A program made the translations under genes and the position numbers. Under the pieces are notes generated by a model, which was given only the letters and a program-made list of their open reading frames with translations, was not told where the DNA came from and did not search any database. From Mucilaginibacter_A sp964251965 (GTDB lineage Bacteria; Bacteroidota; Bacteroidia; Sphingobacteriales; Sphingobacteriaceae), in contig CAXULQ010000009.1 of the NCBI GenBank assembly GCA_964251965.1, forward strand, positions 1-64,000: a stretch of 64,000 nucleotides of DNA, written 5' to 3'. Shown here piece by piece: positions 17,350 to 25,950 of this stretch; positions within the stretch are counted from its first letter, which is position 1, and each line of letters opens with the position of its first letter.

Positions 17350-17361
17350 ATGCTTCTTTTA
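17350..17361 (+). repeat. Dispersed motif, exact core
   Basis: ATGCTTCTTTTA followed by TCGGATAAAA (extended consensus), 42 bases 3' of the porin stop at 17404. Confidence 0.7.
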
Positions 17362-17403
17362 TCGGATAAAAAAACAACTGCCAGCAAGATTGTTTTTTCT
17401 AAT

Positions 17404-18819
17404 TTAAAAACGAACTAATAATGCACCTATAACCCTGCTTTCAGAGTTAACCAAGTCTGGTTTAAAATCAGCAGGAACAGTAGTGGTATTATATCCATCC
17501 GGAGAAGTTACACCGCCGTGGCCTGCAAAATATGGAACATCGGCATGACGGTGCACAAATTCAATTCTAAATGTTAGGTAATCATTCGGCATTAAATCAA
17601 TAGTGGTAGAATAATCATAAGCATGAAATTTATCTCCGGGATTAGCAGTGAAAGGGTGTGTACCAACAGCACCTGTGTTTATAGCCGGTATCGGGTTAGC
17701 ATCACCGGTTGGGTATAATACCAGATAACGTCCGGGGTTATTCATTAAACCTCCGCCAACAGTCCAACCTAAGTGGCCTTTGGCCATAACCATTCTGTGG
17801 TACAACATTGCACTTGCAAAATATTGGGCGGGCCCTTTAACCGGATCTGATGTGAACCCGTTTACGCCATCTCCTGATTCATCACCAAGGTCTCCTGTTA
17901 ATGAGAAGGCAGAACTGTTAATAAAAGTACTTTTATTTTTGTAGTAGCGCACTTCTATACTGTTGTCTGTGTGAAAACGTTTACGATTTGGCTTATCTTG
18001 TGTATCTGCGCCATAATAATTATTCGACAAGGCTTGAAACCATTCAACCGGCCGCCATAGAATTTGCCCGCCAATACCTGGCCTGCTGTTAAACATACCA
18101 TATGATTGCCAGCCATTAATTAACCACGGCTCAATCTTCAACTTGTCGGAAACGAAGATTTGTACCCTGATACCATTAAAAAACCACGGTGTATTATCAG
18201 AAGTGAAAGATGGCTGATAAGCCCAGTTTTCAGCATTATAATAAGAGAACAAACCAATGTACGACATAAATATACCTGCATCTACGTTAATACCATGAAG
18301 TGCATTAAAGTGGTAACCGGCATTAGCTTCGCTTAAATAACGATAAGCTGTCGATAAATCAAACTGTCCGCGGGTAACACTAAAATCATTCCGTGGCACA
18401 ACGGTAGATCGTGTCCCAAATTGGGTAAGTACACTTGCACGGATATTATCATAATGGAAATCACCGCCAAATGCTAATGTCGAAATTTCAAATTCATGAT
18501 CTCGCGCTAAAGCGGTAGAGCCTACTACCGTATGGTCTATAGGGTCATGGTTTGAAGCGGTGTAATTAAAATCAAGCAGGAAACGTCCGGTAAAATATTT
18601 GGTGTCTAAAAGGGCTTTGTGCCTTCTGTCATTACCGTTTAGCCATGTAAAATCACCAAATGCAAAAGGTTCACTTTTAACTTTTGTTGTGTCTTTTGTT
18701 TCAGTGGTTGTCGTATCTGTAATTTTTGTGGTCGATGCGCCGGTATTATTAAGGGTTTGTTGTGCAAATGTTGCTGTTGCAAAAGCAATGGAAGCAACAC
18801 TCAATAAAATTTTTTTCAT
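17404..18819 (-). CDS. OmpL-like beta-barrel porin, kdp-associated
   Basis: 471 aa. The signal peptide MKKILLSVASIAFATATFAQ is followed by a Thr-rich linker and a barrel with alternating strands (FLLDFNYTAS, IRASVLTQFG, LTFRIEFVHRHADVPYFAG) ending in SRVIGALLVRF, a C-terminal Phe signature for BAM insertion. It is paralogous to the porin at 15230-16624. It follows kdpC by 74 bases and is probably part of the kdp transcript. Proposed function is outer-membrane permeation linked to potassium uptake; this is inferred from position. Confidence 0.86.
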   Translation of the reverse strand: MKKILLSVASIAFATATFAQQTLNNTGASTTKITDTTTTETKDTTKVKSEPFAFGDFTWLNGNDRRHKALLDTKYFTGRFLLDFNYTASNHDPIDHTVVGSTALARDHEFEISTLAFGGDFHYDNIRASVLTQFGTRSTVVPRNDFSVTRGQFDLSTAYRYLSEANAGYHFNALHGINVDAGIFMSYIGLFSYYNAENWAYQPSFTSDNTPWFFNGIRVQIFVSDKLKIEPWLINGWQSYGMFNSRPGIGGQILWRPVEWFQALSNNYYGADTQDKPNRKRFHTDNSIEVRYYKNKSTFINSSAFSLTGDLGDESGDGVNGFTSDPVKGPAQYFASAMLYHRMVMAKGHLGWTVGGGLMNNPGRYLVLYPTGDANPIPAINTGAVGTHPFTANPGDKFHAYDYSTTIDLMPNDYLTFRIEFVHRHADVPYFAGHGGVTSPDGYNTTTVPADFKPDLVNSESRVIGALLVRF

Positions 18820-18893
18820 TAAAGTACTTTTAAATTTTAGAAAATATTAAGACAATCCGAGGTTTGATAAGAGGTTTAATTGATTTACAGATG

Positions 18894-19460
18894 TTACTTT
18901 TTAAGTGCATCAAGCGCAACATTTAATTTCAATACATTTACTTTTTGCGGGCCAAAAACCCCGAATAATGGTTGTTCGGTTTGCGATTTTACAAGCTGAG
19001 AGATTTGGACTTCGGAAAGATGGCGGTTTAGGGCAACCCTTCTAACCTGGATGCTGGCCGCATCGGGCGAAATATCCGGGTCCAATCCGCTTCCTGATGC
19101 GGTAACCAGATCTGCCGGGATATCACTTTTCTTTAAATAGGGGTGATATTTAAGCAAGGTATCGATGCGGTTGCTTACATCTTTTAAATAATCCGGGTTG
19201 CTCGGGCCTTTGTTAGAACCGGCAGAACCCGCTGCATTATAAGCCACAGCCGAAGGGCGGCCCCAAAAGTATTGCGGTTTGTCAAATTTTTGGCCGATGT
19301 TGGCATAACCCACCACTTTTCCGTTTACGGAAATGGTTTCGCCGTTGCCCTGCCCCTTGGTGAATGTGCCGATAAAGGCCACCAGCAGCGGATAAATAAC
19401 GCAAAGTATAACTGTAAGTATTAAGGTTAACCTAATAGACTGAAGAATATATTTTTTCAT
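18894..19460 (-). CDS. kdpC: Potassium-transporting ATPase subunit C
   Basis: 188 aa. One N-terminal transmembrane helix (about 8-33) is followed by a periplasmic domain with the family blocks QYFWGRPSAV, NLGPSNP-like NKGPSNPDYL, and GSGLDPDISPDAASIQVRRVA. KdpC stabilises the KdpFABC complex. It is the third structural gene of kdpFABC, 63 bases after kdpB. Confidence 0.97.
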   Translation of the reverse strand: MKKYILQSIRLTLILTVILCVIYPLLVAFIGTFTKGQGNGETISVNGKVVGYANIGQKFDKPQYFWGRPSAVAYNAAGSAGSNKGPSNPDYLKDVSNRIDTLLKYHPYLKKSDIPADLVTASGSGLDPDISPDAASIQVRRVALNRHLSEVQISQLVKSQTEQPLFGVFGPQKVNVLKLNVALDALKK

Positions 19461-19479
19461 TTTTGATAATTTTATTTGA

Positions 19480-19491
19480 TAAAAGAAGCAT
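19480..19491 (-). repeat. Dispersed motif, exact core, within the kdpB-kdpC gap
   Basis: TAAAAGAAGCAT with GAT before it; the complement continues TCAAATAAAATT, matching the extended consensus. Confidence 0.68.
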
Positions 19492-19523
19492 TGATAAAAT
19501 TCATTATTTGTTTTTAGCTGATG

Positions 19524-21557
19524 TTACATCATGGTAGCAACAAGCAAGTCGATTATTTTTATGCCGATAAAAGGGGCAACCACGCCGCCCAAGCCGTAGA
19601 TCAAAAGGTTTCGGCGTAATAAAGCACTCGCACCAATCGGTTTATATTCCACACCTTTTAAAGCTAATGGTATCAGCATCGGGATAATAATCGCGTTAAA
19701 AATTACAGCTGATAGGATAGCAGTTTCCGGGCTGTGCAAGCGCATAATATTAATGCTTTGCAATGCAGGAATAGATGCAATAAACAAAGCAGGTACAATG
19801 GCAAAATATTTGGCCACATCATTCGCGATGGAAAAGGTAGTGAGCGTGCCGCGTGTAATCAGCAATTGTTTCCCAATCTCTACCACTTCAATCAGTTTAG
19901 TTGGGTCATTGTCTAAATCCACCATGTTCCCGGCTTCTTTAGCTGCTTGTGTCCCGCTGTTCATGGCCACGCCAACATCGGCTTGTGCAAGGGCAGGGGC
20001 ATCGTTCGTTCCGTCGCCCATCATCGCCACTAACTTGCCGCTGGTTTGCTCCTGTTTAATGTAGTTCATTTTATCTTCCGGCTTTGCTTCGGCAATAAAA
20101 TCATCCACACCTGCTTTATTGGCAATAAACTTTGCCGTTAACGGGTTGTCTCCGGTTACCATTACTGTTTTTATGCCCATTTTTCTCAGGCGTTCAAAAC
20201 GTTCTGCAATTCCGGTTTTGATAATGTCCTGCAGTTCCACCGTGCCCAGAACCACTTCGTTTTGCGAAACAACCAACGGCGTGCCGCCATTGCTGGAAAC
20301 TGTTTTCACACGTTCGTCCACATCCTGCGGATAGGTATTCCCAGCATTAACGGTAAGGTTGCGGATAGAATCAGAAGCACCTTTACGGATGCGCAAACCT
20401 TCGGGCGTGTTGATACCGCTGGAACGGGTTTCGGCCGTAAACTTGATAAATTCGGAACCGGCAGGCGCATCAAAAGAAAACTTGCCGTTGCCTTCTTTGG
20501 CCAGTTCGATGATGGACTTGCCTTCCGGCGTTTCATCAGCCAGAGAGGAAAATACCGCTGCCTTAATCAGGTCAAAAGGCAATACTCCTTTTGCCGGCCA
20601 AAAATTGGTGGCCTTACGGTTGCCAATGGTGATGGTGCCGGTTTTATCCAGCAGTAAAACATCAATATCGCCGGCCGTTTCTACCGCTTTGCCCGATTTG
20701 GTGATCACGTTTGCACGCAATGCCCTGTCCATTCCTGCAATACCAATGGCCGATAACAAACCGCCGATGGTAGTTGGGATCAAACAAACAAACAGCGAGA
20801 TTAAAGCCGCGATGGTGATAGGCGTATGTGCATAATCGGCAAAAGGTTTTAAGGTTATGCAAACGATGATAAAGATTAGCGTAAAACTGGCCAGCAGGAT
20901 AGTCAATGCAATTTCGTTGGGTGTTTTTTGTCGGGAAGCACCTTCCACCAAAGCAATCATTTTATCCAAAAAGCTTTCGCCTGGCTCGGTCGTTACGATC
21001 ACTTTAATTTTATCCGATAAAACAAGCGTTCCACCAGTTACGGATGATTTATCACCTCCGGCTTCGCGGATCACCGGTGCAGATTCGCCTGTAATGGCTG
21101 ATTCATCAATCGTGGCCAAGCCTTCGGTAATTTCGCCGTCGGTTGGAATGGTATCGCCAGATTCGCAAACAAAATAGTCACCTTTTTTTAACTGACTGGA
21201 AGATATGGTTGTGATTTTTCCATCTTCTGCAATCAATTTGGCCGGTGTTTCTTCCCTGGTTTTACGCAAACTGTCAGCCTGTGCTTTACCTCTTGCTTCT
21301 GCAATGGCTTCTGCAAAATTTGCAAACAGTACGGTAAGCAGTAAGGTAATAAAAATGGCAAGGTTATAACCAAATGAGCCTTGGCCAGTATGTGTTAAAC
21401 TGTAAACGGTTACGTACAGCATTACTGCCGTACCAATTTCCACGGTAAACATCACCGGGTTACGGAGCATCACTTTTGGGTTAAGTTTGATAAAAGATTC
21501 TTTTAGTGCTGTTTGCACCAAAGCAGGTTCAAATAATTTATTAGATTGATTTTTCAT
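19524..21557 (-). CDS. kdpB: Potassium-transporting ATPase ATP-binding subunit
   Basis: 677 aa, a P-type ATPase. The phosphorylation motif DKTGT is at 304-308, the actuator motif TGES at 157-160, the membrane motif CLIPTTIGG at 258-266, and the hinge motifs MVTGDN and MMGDGTNDAPAL follow. All catalytic residues are present. The TGES serine is the residue known to be phosphorylated for inhibition in E. coli KdpB. It powers potassium transport through KdpA. It is 44 bases downstream of kdpA. Confidence 0.98.
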   Translation of the reverse strand: MKNQSNKLFEPALVQTALKESFIKLNPKVMLRNPVMFTVEIGTAVMLYVTVYSLTHTGQGSFGYNLAIFITLLLTVLFANFAEAIAEARGKAQADSLRKTREETPAKLIAEDGKITTISSSQLKKGDYFVCESGDTIPTDGEITEGLATIDESAITGESAPVIREAGGDKSSVTGGTLVLSDKIKVIVTTEPGESFLDKMIALVEGASRQKTPNEIALTILLASFTLIFIIVCITLKPFADYAHTPITIAALISLFVCLIPTTIGGLLSAIGIAGMDRALRANVITKSGKAVETAGDIDVLLLDKTGTITIGNRKATNFWPAKGVLPFDLIKAAVFSSLADETPEGKSIIELAKEGNGKFSFDAPAGSEFIKFTAETRSSGINTPEGLRIRKGASDSIRNLTVNAGNTYPQDVDERVKTVSSNGGTPLVVSQNEVVLGTVELQDIIKTGIAERFERLRKMGIKTVMVTGDNPLTAKFIANKAGVDDFIAEAKPEDKMNYIKQEQTSGKLVAMMGDGTNDAPALAQADVGVAMNSGTQAAKEAGNMVDLDNDPTKLIEVVEIGKQLLITRGTLTTFSIANDVAKYFAIVPALFIASIPALQSINIMRLHSPETAILSAVIFNAIIIPMLIPLALKGVEYKPIGASALLRRNLLIYGLGGVVAPFIGIKIIDLLVATMM

Positions 21558-21601
21558 TTTAGTATTCTAAAACTTCTTTCTGATGAGGTTTGGGTTGAGG
21601 C

Positions 21602-23320
21602 TTAATGAGGCATAGAAAAATACTCTGCCAATGGACCAAGTGCGAGTGCCGGGAAATAAGATAAAGCATTTAAAACCATGATGACAGCAAACGTCATGAT
21701 GCCAAAAGTTACGGTATCTGCCCTTAATGTTCCTGCCGATTCTGGTATATACTTCTTTTGTGCCAGTAAACCTACGATCGCAATCGGGCCGATGATCGGT
21801 AAAAAACGGCCTAACAGGATCACGGTACCGGCAGAAACATTCCAGAAAATGTTATTGTCGCCCAAGCCTTCAAACCCGGAACCGTTGTTTGCATTAGAAG
21901 AAGCATATTGGTACAACATTTCCGAAAAACCATGAAACCCAGGGTTATTAAGCCAGGTTGATGGTTTAACTGCCCAATCTGCATTAGGGTGTACAGTTAC
22001 AATATAAGATGATATTGCAGTGCCGCACATAATCATAAACGGACTAAGCAATGTAATCAAGGCTGCAATTTTAACTTCCCGTGCCTCCACTTTATGCCCT
22101 AAAAATTCTGGTGTACGGCCAACCATCAGCCCGGAAATAAATACTGCGATAATGAGGTAGATAAAGTAATTGAGCAAACCAACGCCGCATCCGCCAAAAA
22201 ATCCGTTGATCATCATCGCCAATAGTTCCCATAAGCCGGTAAGCGGCATCGTGCTATCATGCATGCTGTTAACAGAACCTGTGGAAGTAACGGTGGTCAA
22301 TGTGCTCCAATAAGCGGTGGCCGCTGGCCCGAAACGGACTTCCTTGCCTTCCATTGCACCGGTTGTTTGGCTGATACCCATTTTAGCAATAGCCGAGCTG
22401 CCGCCTACTTCACTAAAAATAGTGGGTAAAAGAAGCATCAATAGACCAACCATCATCACCCCAAAAATGATCCAGCCTAATTTTTTCCTCCTGATAAAAT
22501 AACCAAAAGCCAGTATCATGGCTATCGGTACAATAAATTGGGCGATGATTTCTACCATATTCGTCAGGTAGTTTGGGTTTTCAAGAGGATGAGCAGAATT
22601 GGCACCAAACCAACCGCCGCCATTAGTGCCCAAATGTTTTATGGCAATCATTGGTGCAGCCGGTCCTCGGGAAACATTTACTGTATCACCCTGAACCGAC
22701 ATAAACTGGTCTTTGCCTTTGTAGCTGGTCGGTGTTCCGTTAAAAGCCAAAATGATGGCAATAACAAAGGATATCGGCAGCAGCAAACGGGTTATGGTTT
22801 TTACAAAGTAATTCCAGAAGTTGCCTAAATCTGTAGTGGTTTTATCGCGGAAACCTTTAAACAGCGCAACCGCACAGGCAATACCAGTTGCCGCACTGGT
22901 AAAGTGCAAAAACATAAAAATGAAATGCTGGGTAAGGTAAGTTGCACCGGTTTCGCCAGAATAATCCTGCAAGTTACAATTGGCCACAAAGCTGATGATG
23001 GTATTAAAAGCCAGATCAGGCGTCATACCAGGGTTTCCGTCGGGGTTTAGCGGGAGTTTGTCCTGATGGATCAGCACAAAAAAACCATAAACCAACCAAA
23101 GGATGTTGATGGTGAGCATGGATTTTAAAAACTGTTTCCAGTCCATCGGCTCGTTGGGTTTTACGCCTGATAATTTAAAAATGCCGTTTTCCAGTGGTCT
23201 CATAAAATCAGTCCAAACCTTTTCGCCCGCAAACATTTTGGCTAAATACTTGGCCAGCGGGATTGCTATTAAAAGCGTGATCAGAAAGGACGCAATGATT
23301 CCGAGTAATTCTGTGTTCAT
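21602..23320 (-). CDS. kdpA: Potassium-transporting ATPase potassium-binding subunit
   Basis: 572 aa with the four KdpA pore loops: FVANCNLQDYSGET, TNGGGWFGANSAHPLENPN, ANNGSGFEGLGDN and LLGRFLPIIGP. It has about ten transmembrane helices and forms the selectivity filter. It begins 10 bases after kdpF. Bases 22427-22438 contain an exact dispersed motif read as MLLLP in a membrane helix. A second, divergent kdpA lies at 12844-14553. Confidence 0.97.
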   Translation of the reverse strand: MNTELLGIIASFLITLLIAIPLAKYLAKMFAGEKVWTDFMRPLENGIFKLSGVKPNEPMDWKQFLKSMLTINILWLVYGFFVLIHQDKLPLNPDGNPGMTPDLAFNTIISFVANCNLQDYSGETGATYLTQHFIFMFLHFTSAATGIACAVALFKGFRDKTTTDLGNFWNYFVKTITRLLLPISFVIAIILAFNGTPTSYKGKDQFMSVQGDTVNVSRGPAAPMIAIKHLGTNGGGWFGANSAHPLENPNYLTNMVEIIAQFIVPIAMILAFGYFIRRKKLGWIIFGVMMVGLLMLLLPTIFSEVGGSSAIAKMGISQTTGAMEGKEVRFGPAATAYWSTLTTVTSTGSVNSMHDSTMPLTGLWELLAMMINGFFGGCGVGLLNYFIYLIIAVFISGLMVGRTPEFLGHKVEAREVKIAALITLLSPFMIMCGTAISSYIVTVHPNADWAVKPSTWLNNPGFHGFSEMLYQYASSNANNGSGFEGLGDNNIFWNVSAGTVILLGRFLPIIGPIAIVGLLAQKKYIPESAGTLRADTVTFGIMTFAVIMVLNALSYFPALALGPLAEYFSMPH

Positions 23321-23330
23321 GGTGTTTCAG

Positions 23331-23408
23331 TTAAAATTTTTCGGGTTTAAGCAGTACATATACCATGTAAATGAATACTGCAATAGAGATGATAAATAGT
23401 GCCAGCAT
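23331..23408 (-). CDS. kdpF: Small subunit KdpF
   Basis: 25 aa: MLALFIISIAVFIYMVYVLL followed by KPEKF. One hydrophobic helix ending in the family signature YVLLKPEKF. KdpF stabilises the KdpFABC complex in the membrane. It is 4 bases downstream of another mini-ORF and 10 bases upstream of kdpA, all on the minus strand. Confidence 0.9.
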   Translation of the reverse strand: MLALFIISIAVFIYMVYVLLKPEKF

Positions 23409-23412
23409 GATT

Positions 23413-23496
23413 TCAGATTTTTTCGAACCAGTCAATAGATTTAAAAATTACATAGCAGCCAACAATTAGCGCCAGAAATAATAGAAGGGTTAACAT
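23413..23496 (-). CDS. 27-aa hydrophobic mini-ORF at the head of the kdp operon
   Basis: MLTLLLFLALIVGCYVIFKS followed by IDWFEKI. One transmembrane helix with a conserved-looking charged end. It precedes kdpF by 4 bases and is the first frame of the operon. I recall similar short frames before kdpF in Bacteroidota but cannot confirm a named family. It may be a second small Kdp subunit or a leader peptide; both ideas are inference. Confidence 0.6.
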   Translation of the reverse strand: MLTLLLFLALIVGCYVIFKSIDWFEKI

Positions 23497-23622
23497 GGGT
23501 TTTGATATTTTATCGGGATACTTTCAAAGCGTATTCCAATAAATTTACATGCGTTGATTATCTGCTGATAAACAAAGTATTAGCATGATTAAGTGAGGGA
23601 AACTTTAAATTTAATAAACAAA

Positions 23623-23649
23623 AAAACCCTTCCGATTTGGAAGGGTTTT
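23623..23649 (-). terminator. Intrinsic terminator of kup
   Basis: An 11-bp perfect stem, AAAACCCTTCC at 23623-23633 and GGAAGGGTTTT at 23639-23649. On the minus strand it ends in a T-run. It lies 35 bases after the kup stop and separates kup from the kdp operon. Confidence 0.88.
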
Positions 23650-23684
23650 ATCAATTCAGTAAGCTTTATTGGTATTTTTCAGTG

Positions 23685-25664
23685 TTAATGCACGTTTTCT
23701 ACCCGCTTTAAACTGATGTTGGACAATGGATTAACTACCATTGGTATTTTTTCTACGCGGGTTTCGCTGGTATCTAAACCAAAGGCTTTGGCTTCGCTTA
23801 AAGCAAAACGTTTAATGGCAAAATAACTGTTCAAGATAAAGCCTTCGCGGACACTAAAGGTATTGTTGTAGGATAAGAATTTCTCCAAAATCACGAACTG
23901 GAAATCGGCCGGTAAATTATAACTGCTTAAAGATTCGTAACGGCTGGTAATATCCAATTCCTTCCGGCTAATCATATCTTCTACCACTTTGCGGAACAAC
24001 ACATTGATCCTGGGCTGTATCCGGAAACCGATCCTGAATTCGATACGGATCACTTTATCGTTTTCCAGCTCTTCTACAATGTATTCCATCGTGTAAGGTT
24101 CGTCTGTGCGCTCAATATGCAAAAACCAGTAAACATCCGCCCTTTTGGGTTTTCGGCTGAGGATGGAATAAATGGTTTTTTGCTCAAGCTGTTTGCTGTT
24201 GTTTGCCTTGGTGAGATAAATTAAATGTGTGGCAAATTTAGAAATGCCCTGGTCGTTGCTGATTGCATGAAGCATCGGGATATAATCTTTTAAATCCACA
24301 AAATTGAGGAAGCGGTGGTTGATTTTACGTGCCCTATACCAAATATACATGGTGAATATCAAACCAAATTCGAACACTAAGAAGAACAACCTTTTTAAAA
24401 GTTTTACGGCGTTGGCCACGAAAAATGAAAATTCTACCGTTAAAAACACACATAAAATAATGGTTACCAACCAAAGCGGCCAATGCTTAACATAGCGCAT
24501 AAAATAATAAACCAGTACGGTAGTCATTAACATGGCCACCGTAATCGAAAAACCGTAAGCGGCCGTCATGGCTTCAGAAGTTTTAAAGTATAAGGCCACG
24601 GCAATACATCCAAAACAAAGCAGCCAGTTAATGCTGGGTATGTAAATTTGTCCGCGGATGTTGGTTGGATATTTAATGGTAATGCGTGGCCAGAAATTCA
24701 TACTTACTGCTTCGTTTATCAGGGTAAAAGAGCCGCTGATCAAAGCCTGGCTGGCGATGATCGTTGCCATTGTTGCCACACATATTGCAGGCAGTAAAAA
24801 TGCGTGTGGCACAATTTCGAAAAAGGGGTTTACACCATTAAAGTTAAAACCTTTGCTTCGTGTAAGCACCCAGGCGCCCTGGCCTAAATAGTTAAGCACC
24901 AAAGTGGTTTTTACAAATATCCAGCTTACCTGAATGTTTTTTCTTCCGCAATGGCCTAAATCAGAATATAAAGCTTCGGCACCTGTTGTACATAGGAAAA
25001 CGGCGCCCAGTAACCAAAACCCGCGTGGATGTTGCGTCAGTAAATCCCAGCCGTAAACGGGGTTAAGCGCTTTAAAAATTTCGGGGAAATGCACGATCTG
25101 CAAGGTGCCTAAAGTACCCAGCATTACAAACCATACCAGCATTACCGGTCCAAAAGCTGCACCCACCACATTGGTGCCAAACTGTTGAAAGAAAAACAGC
25201 AGCAGGATAATGCCGATCACGATCGTTAAAATCAGTTCATTGCCTGGTACAAAGTCTTTTGAAATGGAAGGGATCAGCCCTAAACCTTCTATCGCTGCCG
25301 TTACAGAAATGGGCGGCGTAATAATACCATCTGCCAGCAAGGTGCCTGCACCAATAATTGCAGGGATAGCCAACGCTTTGCCAAACCGACGTACTAATGC
25401 ATACAAAGAAAATATGCCGCCTTCGCCTTTATTGTCTGCTTGCAGGGTGATAATGATATATTTGAAAGTAGTTTGCAGCGTTAGCGTCCAAAATACGCAG
25501 GAAATTGCCCCTAAAACCAAAAATTCATCCACACGGCCACCTTCTTTTCCTTCTTTTATCAAGGTTTGGAAAGTATATAAGGGCGAAGTGCCGATATCAC
25601 CGAAGATAATGCCGAGCGTAATTAACATACCGGCGGCCGAAAGCTTTTTAAGATGGTTGTTCAT
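23685..25664 (-). CDS. kup: KUP-family potassium uptake permease
   Basis: 659 aa. The N-terminal signature GIIFGDIGTSPLYTFQT is exact for KUP/HAK/KT transporters; twelve predicted transmembrane helices are followed by a cytoplasmic C-terminal domain of about 200 residues. It imports K+ with protons. It lies between an NtrC-type regulator and the kdp operon, making this a dedicated potassium locus. Its own terminator at 23623-23649 indicates that it is transcribed separately from kdp. Confidence 0.96.
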   Translation of the reverse strand: MNNHLKKLSAAGMLITLGIIFGDIGTSPLYTFQTLIKEGKEGGRVDEFLVLGAISCVFWTLTLQTTFKYIIITLQADNKGEGGIFSLYALVRRFGKALAIPAIIGAGTLLADGIITPPISVTAAIEGLGLIPSISKDFVPGNELILTIVIGIILLLFFFQQFGTNVVGAAFGPVMLVWFVMLGTLGTLQIVHFPEIFKALNPVYGWDLLTQHPRGFWLLGAVFLCTTGAEALYSDLGHCGRKNIQVSWIFVKTTLVLNYLGQGAWVLTRSKGFNFNGVNPFFEIVPHAFLLPAICVATMATIIASQALISGSFTLINEAVSMNFWPRITIKYPTNIRGQIYIPSINWLLCFGCIAVALYFKTSEAMTAAYGFSITVAMLMTTVLVYYFMRYVKHWPLWLVTIILCVFLTVEFSFFVANAVKLLKRLFFLVFEFGLIFTMYIWYRARKINHRFLNFVDLKDYIPMLHAISNDQGISKFATHLIYLTKANNSKQLEQKTIYSILSRKPKRADVYWFLHIERTDEPYTMEYIVEELENDKVIRIEFRIGFRIQPRINVLFRKVVEDMISRKELDITSRYESLSSYNLPADFQFVILEKFLSYNNTFSVREGFILNSYFAIKRFALSEAKAFGLDTSETRVEKIPMVVNPLSNISLKRVENVH

Positions 25665-25847
25665 TATGAATAGTTTGGGTTATTAATGTTCGGAAAGTTT
25701 AGGACAACTGTAAAACAGGAATTGTTTAGCAAAAGCGTTTTTATTGATTGCATAACGCGCCAAATATAATACAAGCACTATTTTATTATGAAAAAATAAT
25801 ATTAATTGTTAAAAGGCTTTTGACTGATCGTTGCTTAAGAAATTACT

Positions 25848-25929
25848 ATGCTTCTTTTACCAGGTAAAATTTGTTTTTTTGGCCCTAAAGTTAAAAGCAT
25901 CATCAGTTTTTAGCCGATAAAAGAAGTAT
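25848..25929. repeat. Facing pair of the dispersed motif
   Basis: ATGCTTCTTTTA at 25848-25859, followed by CCAGGTAAAATT, faces TAAAAGAAGTAT at 25918-25929. The pair lies between the regulator gene (21 bases past its stop) and kup. Confidence 0.7.
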
Positions 25930-25950
25930 CGAAAATTAAGGTATCGTAAT

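Noticed and set aside
23497..23684. Sigma54 (-24/-12) promoter upstream of the kdp operon
   Set aside because: I looked for GG-N10-GC on the minus strand and found no convincing match; the same holds for the kup leader, where a GG/GC pair has the wrong spacing.
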